Shown one piece after another: positions 1-5,364 of a DNA stretch of 5,364 nt (its first letter is position 1; the number at the start of each line of letters is the position of its first letter). Below the pieces are notes generated by a model, which was given only the letters and a program-made list of their open reading frames with translations, was not told the origin of the DNA and did no database searches. A program made the position numbers and the translations under genes. The stretch comes from Burkholderiaceae bacterium (lineage in GTDB: Bacteria > Pseudomonadota > Gammaproteobacteria > Burkholderiales > Burkholderiaceae), in the NCBI GenBank assembly GCA_947470165.1, contig CANISN010000134.1, positions 1 through 5,364 on the forward strand, written 5' to 3'.

Positions 1-774
1 CTTGCAAATCAAGATCCAAAACTCAAGGGCATCATTCTTGACCTCAGAAATAATGGCGGTGGCTTGCTGCAAGGTGCTGTAGGTGTTGCTGCAGCCTTCC
101 TCCCAGCGGATGCGGTCATCGTTTCAACCAAGGGCCAGACGCCCGATTCTAAGCAAGTGTTTAATGCCACGCCAGCTATGTATCGCCTGAGTGAGCCGGG
201 CGATCCTCTTGCAGGTGTTCCTGCTATCTTCAAAAAACTTCCTATGGTCGTTTTAGTAAATGCGTATTCTGCATCTGCTTCGGAAATCGTTGCAGGTGCC
301 CTGCAGGATTACAAACGTGCAAGCATTATTGGCAAGACTACTTTTGGTAAAGGCTCAGTTCAAACTGTTCGCCCATTAAGTAATGATTCAGCACTCAAGA
401 TCACTACAGCCTACTACTACACACCAACTGGTAGATCGATTCAGGCATATGGCATCAAGCCTGATATTGCTGTGGATCAAAATAAAGATGGTGATCCAGA
501 TGATGTCTTAATCACTCGCGAGATTGATAGTGAGAAGCACTTACGGAATAAACAATCTTCTGAAGAGAAGCTGATTGCTGATCGCGAGAAGCGTCGTCTC
601 GAAGAGTTACAGCGCATCGAAGAAAAAAATGCCAAGAAGACTCCTGAGGAGAAAGAAAAGGAGAAGTCTAAGAAACCTATTGAACTTGGTGGCGCAGATG
701 ACTTCATGCTTTCTCAGGCGGTAGCATTTATTAATGGTGAGCCTGTAAAGCGCTCATCCTCTAGGCTAGAGTAA
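1..774 (+). CDS. ctpA: S41-family carboxy-terminal processing protease (CtpA/Prc type), 5'-truncated by window edge
   Basis: This is a serine endoprotease that cleaves periplasmic or envelope proteins near their C-termini. Only the last 257 residues are visible; signal peptide, most of the PDZ region and the start lie upstream. The visible part opens with the family motif LKGIILDLRNNGGG (residues 8-21). The Ser/Lys dyad is intact: S92 in SASASEI, K117 in TFGKGSVQ, 25 residues apart as in E. coli Prc (S430/K455), with Gln121 at the conserved K+4 position. TPTGRSIQAYGIKPD (141-155) is the usual end of the protease core. A Lys/Glu-rich, probably helical or disordered stretch follows (about 178-226), then a short hydrophobic C-terminal segment (DDFMLSQAVAFI, 233-244). 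An Asp-rich DQNKDGDPDD loop sits at 159-168. The stop is TAA at 772-774; moeB follows after 17 bases, probably in the same transcript. The family call is secure; the physiological substrate cannot be read from sequence. Confidence 0.95.
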   Translation, partial: LANQDPKLKGIILDLRNNGGGLLQGAVGVAAAFLPADAVIVSTKGQTPDSKQVFNATPAMYRLSEPGDPLAGVPAIFKKLPMVVLVNAYSASASEIVAGALQDYKRASIIGKTTFGKGSVQTVRPLSNDSALKITTAYYYTPTGRSIQAYGIKPDIAVDQNKDGDPDDVLITREIDSEKHLRNKQSSEEKLIADREKRRLEELQRIEEKNAKKTPEEKEKEKSKKPIELGGADDFMLSQAVAFINGEPVKRSSSRLE

Positions 775-791
775 GCCCTAGCAATTAGTTC

Positions 792-1541
792 ATGCATATG
801 AATGATGAGCAGCTATTACGCTACTCGCGGCATTTGCTGCTAGAAGAAATTGATGTTGCTGGTCAAGAAAAACTGCTTGACTCACACATTCTCATCATTG
901 GTGCCGGCGGCTTAGGTAGTGCCGCTGCACCTTACTTGGCAGCGGCAGGCGTTGGGAAAATCACACTGGTGGATCACGATAAAGTTGAGCTCACTAATTT
1001 GCAGCGGCAAATCATGCATAACCAAAACTCTATAGGCAAGAGCAAGGTGGCGTCAGGTAAAGAGTTTCTGCAAGGTATTAATCCAACCCTTCTCTTTAAC
1101 ACAGTCGAAGAAAGAGCATCTGAAGCTTTGCTAGACAACTTACTACCAAGTGTAGATATCGTTCTGGATTGTACGGATAACTTTGCTACTCGCCAGCTCA
1201 TTAATTCCGCTTGTTTCAAACATCAAGTGCCTCTGGTCTCTGGATCTGCACTCAAATTTGATGGCCAACTCAGTGTCTTTGACTTTCGAAATCAAATATC
1301 GCCTTGCTATGCTTGCCTTTTCTCTCCAGAAGAGCAGCCCAAGGAAGTTAGTTGCGCCAGTATGGGAATATTTTCTCCTTTAGTCGGAATTATTGGTGCC
1401 ATGCAAGCAGCACAGAGCTTACAAGTTTTAATTGGATTTGGTCAGCCTTTAGTAGGCAGAATGCTGCTTTGGAATGCGCTCAATACTCAGATTGATGAGA
1501 TTCGCATTAGTAGAAATCCTGAGTGCGTGATTTGTAGCTAA
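792..1541 (+). CDS. moeB: MoeB/ThiF/HesA-family sulfur-carrier protein adenylyltransferase
   Basis: This E1-like cytoplasmic enzyme adenylates the C-terminal glycine of a small sulfur carrier (MoaD for molybdopterin or ThiS for thiamine). It has 249 residues, the normal family length. The N-terminal NDEQLLRYSRHLLLEEID (4-21) is characteristic. The ATP-binding Rossmann loop is GAGGLGSAAAP (37-47), followed by acidic D61/D63 and the N69-x-x-R72-Q73 and K85 positions that contact ATP. CTDN (127-130) holds the conserved Asp129. Two Cys pairs, C172/C175 and C245/C248, form the expected structural zinc site. C188 aligns with the ThiF/MoeB active-loop cysteine. No rhodanese domain is appended, unlike MOCS3/MoeZ. 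The start is ambiguous: ATG at 792 and ATG at 798 are both in frame, neither has a good Shine-Dalgarno sequence, and homologues usually begin MNDEQ, so 798 is equally likely. No moa, moe or thi gene is adjacent, so MoaD and ThiS are both possible partners and the symbol names the closest family only. Confidence 0.9.
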   Translation: MHMNDEQLLRYSRHLLLEEIDVAGQEKLLDSHILIIGAGGLGSAAAPYLAAAGVGKITLVDHDKVELTNLQRQIMHNQNSIGKSKVASGKEFLQGINPTLLFNTVEERASEALLDNLLPSVDIVLDCTDNFATRQLINSACFKHQVPLVSGSALKFDGQLSVFDFRNQISPCYACLFSPEEQPKEVSCASMGIFSPLVGIIGAMQAAQSLQVLIGFGQPLVGRMLLWNALNTQIDEIRISRNPECVICS

Positions 1542-1579
1542 GCCCATCAAATCAAATAGGCTGACTTACTCTCAATAAC

Positions 1580-3331
1580 TTAAGAGAGCAGTACTTCTAG
1601 TGCAGCTGTTTGTTCTTCAGGTTCAATAGCCTGCAATACAGCCCCAATACGAGATTTAAGCAGGCCAACATCAGCCTTCAAAATCTCACGCTTGACTAAG
1701 AGTAGCTGACTGAAGTGCATTGAGAAATCCGTCAATCCCAAGCCAAGTAGTAACTTCGTCATCGAAGGATCACCCGCCATCTCACCACAAACTGCTACAG
1801 GAATATTGGCACGTTTGGCTTGATCAATAATACTAAAAAGTAAATTCAGGATAGCGGAATGGTAAGGATCATAGAGATGCGCAACTGCATGGTCTGCCCG
1901 ATCAATTGCCAAGGTGTACTGAATCAAATCATTAGTACCAATGGACAAGAAATCAAAACGATTGATAAATAAAGGCAATACCAAAGCAGCTGCCGGAATC
2001 TCAATCATGGCACCCACCTGAATATTGGGATTAAATGCCTGACCACGTTGATGGAGTTGCTGCTTCGCTTTTTCAATTAGACGCAAGGTCTCATCAATTT
2101 CTTTAACATGCGCCAACATTGGAATCATGATGCGTGCTTGACCATGTGCTGAAGCCCTTAGGATGGCTCGTAATTGTGCCAAGAAAATCTCGGGCTCGGT
2201 TAAAGACCAGCGAATCGCACGCAAACCTAATGGTGAAGTACCTGTCTCAGATAAATCAGAGCCAGAGCCTAGTGCCTTATCAGCCCCAACATCGATTGTA
2301 CGAATATTGACCGGCAAGCCATGCATCAAATCAACTACTCGGCGGTATTCTTGATACTGCTGTTCTTCATCTGGAAGCGCTTGCTTGCGGTCCATAAATA
2401 AAAATTCTGAGCGAAATAAACCAACGCCAATAGCTCCCAAATCTACTGCCTGAGTAGCATCTTCTGGTAGTTCAAGATTAGCCAAGAGCTCGATGGCAAC
2501 GTGATCGATCGTGGTGGTGCGTGAATATTTAAGCTCTAGTAACTTACGAGTCGCTTGTATTGCTTTATCTTGCAAGAGGCGGTATTCAGAAAGCAGCTGC
2601 TCATCAGGAGCCACTACGACGACACCATGCTCACCATCAATCACCAGCCAATCACCATGACGAATCATTTCGCTGGCATGGCGAACACCCACTACTGCTG
2701 GTATCTCCATGCTACGCGCAACAATGGCGGTATGAGAAGTCTTGCCGCCTAAATCAGTCACAAATCCGGTAAAGGCATGCTCTTTAAAGCGCAGCATGTC
2801 ATGCGGGGCAATATCATGCGCCACAATAATGGCATCTACACCTACATCGCTAGGGGACAATAAATCAGAATCACTTAAAGTATCTTTTTGCTGGGCATTG
2901 AGCGCCTTCAGCACTCGCTCCGCAACTTGACGAATATCATTCGCCCGCTCTTTAAGATAAGCGTCTTCAATCTCTGCAAATTGCTCTAAGAGATCATTCA
3001 ACTCAGTAGTTAAGGCCCAAGCAGCATTCAAACGTTGGGTACGAATAAGTTTGAGCGGCTTTTCTGCCAAGGCTGGATCGGCAAGAATCATGCCGTGCAC
3101 ATCTAGAAACGCTGCCATTTCTTGTGGCGCGTCCTTTGGCAAACCTTGACGTAGTTGGGCTAGCTCAAGACGCACCTGCTCAAAAGCATCCAATAACTTT
3201 TTGGCCTCAGCCTCCTCTTTGCCGACTTCAATTAAATAATGACTTACCTCTAATGCTGCACGAGAAATCAGTACGGCCTTGCCAATAGCAATACCATTAG
3301 ATACTGGGACTCCGTGCAAAGCAAAAGTCAT
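1580..3331 (-). CDS. ptsI: PTS enzyme I, phosphoenolpyruvate-protein phosphotransferase
   Basis: This cytosolic enzyme takes phosphate from phosphoenolpyruvate onto a histidine and passes it to HPr. It has 583 residues (E. coli EI has 575). An N-terminal region (1-about 145) includes the helical HPr-binding segment. The swivelling phosphohistidine domain carries GGKTSHTAIVARS (195-207) with His200, equivalent to E. coli His189. The C-terminal PEP-binding barrel has GLFRSEFLFMDR (304-315, Arg307), RTIDVGADK (344-352, Arg344), LGLRAIR (368-374), Glu444, GTNDLIQYTLAIDRAD (465-480; Asn467, Asp468, Arg478) and VCGEMAGDP (514-522, Cys515). All catalytic residues are present at a near-constant offset from E. 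coli. The ATG lies 2 bases after the ptsH stop; a GAGGG inside the last ptsH codons is the probable ribosome site, so translation is likely coupled to ptsH. It is the last gene of the visible minus-strand operon, and its TAA stop faces moeB. Confidence 0.98.
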   Translation of the reverse strand: MTFALHGVPVSNGIAIGKAVLISRAALEVSHYLIEVGKEEAEAKKLLDAFEQVRLELAQLRQGLPKDAPQEMAAFLDVHGMILADPALAEKPLKLIRTQRLNAAWALTTELNDLLEQFAEIEDAYLKERANDIRQVAERVLKALNAQQKDTLSDSDLLSPSDVGVDAIIVAHDIAPHDMLRFKEHAFTGFVTDLGGKTSHTAIVARSMEIPAVVGVRHASEMIRHGDWLVIDGEHGVVVVAPDEQLLSEYRLLQDKAIQATRKLLELKYSRTTTIDHVAIELLANLELPEDATQAVDLGAIGVGLFRSEFLFMDRKQALPDEEQQYQEYRRVVDLMHGLPVNIRTIDVGADKALGSGSDLSETGTSPLGLRAIRWSLTEPEIFLAQLRAILRASAHGQARIMIPMLAHVKEIDETLRLIEKAKQQLHQRGQAFNPNIQVGAMIEIPAAALVLPLFINRFDFLSIGTNDLIQYTLAIDRADHAVAHLYDPYHSAILNLLFSIIDQAKRANIPVAVCGEMAGDPSMTKLLLGLGLTDFSMHFSQLLLVKREILKADVGLLKSRIGAVLQAIEPEEQTAALEVLLS

Positions 3332-3333
3332 CC

Positions 3334-3603
3334 CTATTCGCCCTCACCAAATCGATCATTGATTAATGCAGTTAAAGCCTGCATTGCCTCTTCCTCTTTA
3401 TCACCAACTATCTCTAGGATTATCGTACTTCCTATGCCAGCAGCCAGCATCATCACACCCATAATACTTTTGGCGTTGATTTGACGGCCGTTACGAGACA
3501 ATAAGATTTCGCAAGGAAACTCAGCAGCAAGTTGAGACAACTTCGCTGAGGCACGAGCATGCAATCCCAGTTTATTAATGATTTCGACTTCAGCAACTGG
3601 CAT
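3334..3603 (-). CDS. ptsH: HPr phosphocarrier protein
   Basis: This small cytosolic phosphocarrier (89 residues; family 85-90) accepts phosphate from enzyme I and hands it to EIIA proteins. The active-site motif NKLGLHARASAKL (10-22) holds His15 and Arg17. Where enteric HPr has Pro18, this protein has Ala18, a variant I associate with betaproteobacterial HPr. Residues 44-51 (AKSIMGVM) contain Ser46 in the consensus recognised by HPr kinase/phosphorylase, so this HPr is probably also serine-phosphorylated; hprK is not in the window. The ATG at 3603 follows a good Shine-Dalgarno sequence that overlaps the stop codon of the upstream EIIA gene, and ptsI starts 2 bases after the ptsH stop. The identification is secure. 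The Ser46 regulation is inferred from the motif. Confidence 0.97.
   Translation of the reverse strand: MPVAEVEIINKLGLHARASAKLSQLAAEFPCEILLSRNGRQINAKSIMGVMMLAAGIGSTIILEIVGDKEEEAMQALTALINDRFGEGE
3341..3345 (-). promoter_or_regulatory. Probable ribosome binding site of ptsI inside the ptsH 3' end
   Basis: GAGGG on the minus strand lies 9 bases before the ptsI ATG and is made of the last ptsH codons (GAG GGC). A second GGG directly touching the ATG is too close to serve. Core match is fair and spacing slightly long. Confidence 0.4.
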
Positions 3604-3605
3604 AG

Positions 3606-3614
3606 CTCACCTTA
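3606..3614 (-). promoter_or_regulatory. Ribosome binding site of ptsH, overlapping the EIIA stop codon
   Basis: On the minus strand the sequence reads TAAGGTGAGCTATG. AAGG lies 6 bases before the ptsH ATG, a good match and spacing to the Shine-Dalgarno core. Its first bases are the TAA stop of the EIIA gene, so terminating ribosomes would stop on the initiation site, which favours coupling. Confidence 0.6.
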
Positions 3615-4046
3615 CTTCTCAATAGTTTCTTTTGGAGTTTTAGAGCCAAGACGCAAAATTCCGTTTTGACCACCTTGAAGTGCTTTATGGGCCAACTCCT
3701 CCAAGGCCTCGCCACGATGAGAGATGCAACGCATAAGCATTGGTAAATTTAATCCAGCCAAGACAATCACTGGCCCATTCAAGCCAGATAGTGGCCCCAG
3801 AGCCTCTAGTTTAGAGGCCACATTAGCTGGAGTTGCGCCCATCACATCAGTGAGTATTAAGACACCACTACCAGACCCTACGCCATAAGCGGCCTTAAGA
3901 ACACGATCAAAACTCACCTTAATATCTTCATGGGGCGGAATATCTACCGCCCTCACTCCCTCTGGCAGTACACCAAAAGTATGCTCAGCAAAACCGAGCA
4001 TCGCATTTGCCACTGGGGTGTGGGCAACAATTACGATTCCTACCAT
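3612..4046 (-). CDS. PTS EIIA component, mannose/fructose (EIIA-Man, PF03610) family, stand-alone
   Basis: This single-domain cytosolic EIIA of 144 residues would accept phosphate from HPr on a histidine. The N-terminus MVGIVIVAHTPVANAML places the phosphorylated residue at His9, matching His10 of E. coli ManX. Asp67 lies in LTDVMGATPANVA (65-77), the family's DxxGxTP element with Ala71 where Gly is common; AGLNLPMLMR (97-106) is the conserved last motif. The reading frame extends upstream to a TTG at 4082, but that would overlap gshB by 34 bases and add 12 residues not typical of the family, so I chose the ATG at 4046, 2 bases after the gshB stop. No clear Shine-Dalgarno sequence precedes it, suggesting translation coupled to gshB. 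No EIIB, EIIC or EIID gene is present, so a regulatory role is more likely than transport. Burkholderiales annotations sometimes call it ptsM or manX; I leave the symbol empty. Confidence 0.92.
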   Translation of the reverse strand: MVGIVIVAHTPVANAMLGFAEHTFGVLPEGVRAVDIPPHEDIKVSFDRVLKAAYGVGSGSGVLILTDVMGATPANVASKLEALGPLSGLNGPVIVLAGLNLPMLMRCISHRGEALEELAHKALQGGQNGILRLGSKTPKETIEK

Positions 4047-4048
4047 GT

Positions 4049-4990
4049 TTATGTCAATGCCTTTTCGAGCGATGTTAACCAAAATTGAGAGACATCAAAT
4101 CCACTCTGCTCAGTAATCTCTATAAAACACGTTGGACTAGTCACATTAATCTCTGTGACATAGGCACCAATTAAGTCTAATCCTACCAAGAACAAACCAC
4201 GGGCATTCAAAATAGGGGCGAGGCGCTCCGCTACCTTTTTCTCATCATTTGTTATAGGCATTGCAACGCCCTTCCCACCCGCAGCCAAGTTTCCTCGGAT
4301 TTCGCTACCCTGCGGAATACGGGCTAAAGTAAATGGCACCACTTCACCGCCGATGAGTAGAACGCGTTTGTCACCTTGTGTAATCTCTGGCAGAAAACGT
4401 TGCGCCATCAATGTACGAGTACCATTCTCACCTAGAGTCTCGACAATGCTCGCGAGATTTAGGCCATTCGGCCCCACCCGAAATACACCCATGCCACCCA
4501 TACCATCCAAGGGCTTTATCACAATATCATGATGCTCTTGATGAAATACTTCAATCGCACTGAGCTCTCGGGTAACCAAGGTCGGCGGAATCAGCTCAGG
4601 AAATTCAGTGATCGATAACTTTTCAGAATGATCTCGAATAGCATTTGGATTATTGAATACTTTTGCCCCCTGACGAGTTGCGGCAGATAATAGCCAAGTG
4701 GTATTGAGATATTCAATATTAAATGGTGGATCGGTACGCATCAAGACTGCAGTAAATGTATTTAGCGGACGACTCGCGGTAGCGCCCAACTCAAACCATG
4801 CTGTACTACTTGGTTTAATTATGAGTGATTGGCAATCAGCCACCACAAAGTCATCTCTCCAGAGCACATTGCGACTTTGGCAAAACCAGAGCTGGTGGCC
4901 TGATGCTTGCGCAACACGCATCATTGCCAAAGTGGAATCTTTACTAATTTTGAAAGATTCCAAGGGATCGGCAATGAAAAGGAGGTCCAT
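4049..4990 (-). CDS. gshB: Glutathione synthetase (ATP-grasp)
   Basis: This enzyme catalyses the second, ATP-dependent step of glutathione synthesis, joining gamma-glutamylcysteine and glycine in the cytosol. It has 313 residues (E. coli GshB 316). The N-terminal domain starts MDLLFIADPLESFKISKDST, the classic prokaryotic GshB opening; RTDPPF (85-90) and HSEKL (121-125) follow. The ATP-grasp domain shows IKPLDGMGGMGVFR (158-171), a QRFLPEITQGDKRVLLIGG segment (197-215), RGNLAAGGKG (232-241) and the Mg-binding residues Asp272, Glu280 and Asn282, equivalent to Asp273, Glu281 and Asn283 in E. coli. The frame also has a TTG at 5002 that would add MGIK; the ATG at 4990 fits the family start better, although its Shine-Dalgarno sequence is weak. 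gshA lies just upstream (27-base gap) and supplies its substrate; the EIIA gene follows after 2 bases. Confidence 0.97.
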   Translation of the reverse strand: MDLLFIADPLESFKISKDSTLAMMRVAQASGHQLWFCQSRNVLWRDDFVVADCQSLIIKPSSTAWFELGATASRPLNTFTAVLMRTDPPFNIEYLNTTWLLSAATRQGAKVFNNPNAIRDHSEKLSITEFPELIPPTLVTRELSAIEVFHQEHHDIVIKPLDGMGGMGVFRVGPNGLNLASIVETLGENGTRTLMAQRFLPEITQGDKRVLLIGGEVVPFTLARIPQGSEIRGNLAAGGKGVAMPITNDEKKVAERLAPILNARGLFLVGLDLIGAYVTEINVTSPTCFIEITEQSGFDVSQFWLTSLEKALT

Positions 4991-5017
4991 CTTTATACCC
5001 AAATATCAGGAATGAAA

Positions 5018-5364
5018 TTAAGCTGCTTCGGCATTAGGATCAGAGCGCTCTAGCTCTAAGGAAGCTGCGAGTAGGGCCAAACGCGCCACAACGCCATAAA
5101 GATAGAAGCGATTCGGTGGTGCACTTCCGGGCTTGGCACCCAAATCTGGCATCGAGTTTTGCTCAAACGCTAAAGGCACAAAATGCATACCTGGCGCATT
5201 GAGATTCTCATCAGGTCCGCGATCAGTATGTACACGATAGAAACCACCAATCACATAGCGATCAATCATGTAAACGACGGGTTCAGCAACTGCCTCATTG
5301 ACCTTCTCGAAGGTGTAAACACCCTCTTGAATGAGTAAATCACTGACCTCTAGACCTTCTTTAA
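5018..5364 (-). CDS. gshA: Glutamate-cysteine ligase, C-terminal 114 residues (start beyond window)
   Basis: This enzyme performs the first and committed step of glutathione synthesis, forming gamma-glutamylcysteine from glutamate, cysteine and ATP. The open frame runs without a stop from the window's right edge to TAA at 5018-5020. An internal ATG at 5269 (MIDRYVIGGFYRVHT) is not the start: the frame continues upstream with KEGLEVSDLLIQEGVYTFEK and then NEAVAEPVVY, joining directly onto it. The segments RYVIGGFYRVHTDRGPDENLN and APGMHFVPLAF, and the NRFYLYGVVARLALLAASLE region, match the GshA type of betaproteobacteria and Acidithiobacillus (TIGR02049-like, about 430 residues), not the enteric GshA class. 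The remaining roughly 310 residues, including most of the catalytic core, are outside the window. It precedes gshB by 28 bases measured to the ATG, so the two are surely co-transcribed. The family is recalled from knowledge rather than searched; the function is well supported by the gshB neighbour. Confidence 0.9.
   Translation of the reverse strand, partial: KEGLEVSDLLIQEGVYTFEKVNEAVAEPVVYMIDRYVIGGFYRVHTDRGPDENLNAPGMHFVPLAFEQNSMPDLGAKPGSAPPNRFYLYGVVARLALLAASLELERSDPNAEAA

Noticed and set aside
759..771. Perfect palindrome CTCTAG-G-CTAGAG at the end of ctpA, near a third CTAG at 778-781.
   Set aside because: The one-base centre cannot form a normal hairpin loop, most of it is coding sequence, and CTAG is common elsewhere in this window, so it is not a rare or marked site here.
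1547..1558. Short ATCAA repeat (ATCAAATCAAAT) between moeB and ptsI.
   Set aside because: Two copies of five bases in an AT-rich gap are expected by chance; nothing suggests an attachment site or regulatory repeat.
1569..1588. CTCTC/GAGAG inverted repeat as a bidirectional terminator.
   Set aside because: Five AT/GC-mixed pairs with a 10-base loop and no T-tract on either strand are too weak to annotate as a terminator; kept only as a finding about the junction.
4047..4082. Longer EIIA reading frame starting at TTG 4082 (MVNIARKGIDIN extension).
   Set aside because: It overlaps gshB by 34 bases, and the family begins at the MVGIVIVAHTP strand encoded from the ATG at 4046.
4991..5002. Longer gshB start at TTG 5002 adding MGIK.
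   Set aside because: The ATG at 4990 gives the expected GshB N-terminus MDLLFIADPLESF and normal length; the TTG has no better ribosome site.
4698..5015. Plus-strand open frame of 105 codons opposite gshB, and similar open frames opposite ptsI and ctpA.
   Set aside because: They are antisense shadows of conserved genes, with no recognisable domain and no supporting ribosome site.

Overview
The window looks like a core chromosomal segment of a betaproteobacterium in the order Burkholderiales. The gene order (carboxy-terminal protease, MoeB/ThiF-like enzyme, then on the other strand PTS enzyme I, HPr, mannose-type EIIA, gshB, gshA) and the protein sequences are typical of Burkholderiaceae. The moderate GC content, AT-rich third positions and very tight packing fit Polynucleobacter better than the high-GC relatives Ralstonia, Cupriavidus or Burkholderia. 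The genus assignment is inference.

Plus strand, 1-1541: the C-terminal 257 residues of a periplasmic S41-family processing protease (start lies before the window), followed 17 bases later by a complete MoeB/ThiF/HesA-type adenylyltransferase. They are probably co-transcribed. A 38-base gap (1542-1579) separates them from the convergent gene set.

Minus strand, 5364 down to 1580: the 3' end of gshA, complete gshB, a mannose-family EIIA gene, ptsH (HPr) and ptsI (enzyme I), transcribed in that order. Spacings are 28, 2, 8 and 2 bases once start codons are corrected, so this reads as one operon with probable translational coupling. It has no intergenic stretch large enough for a promoter. gshA and gshB together make glutathione. 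ptsI, ptsH and the EIIA make up a phosphorelay (PEP to EI to HPr to EIIA) with no EIIB or EIIC permease gene in view, which suggests a regulatory rather than sugar-transporting PTS.

Every base is inside a gene or a gap of 38 bases or less. I see no RNA gene, mobile element, CRISPR array or long repeat, and no broken gene. I did not find an undescribed system. The points worth a second look are modest: the glutathione/PTS linkage, the transporter-less PTS with an HPr that keeps a Ser46 site, and a calcium-loop-like motif with a charged tail in the protease.
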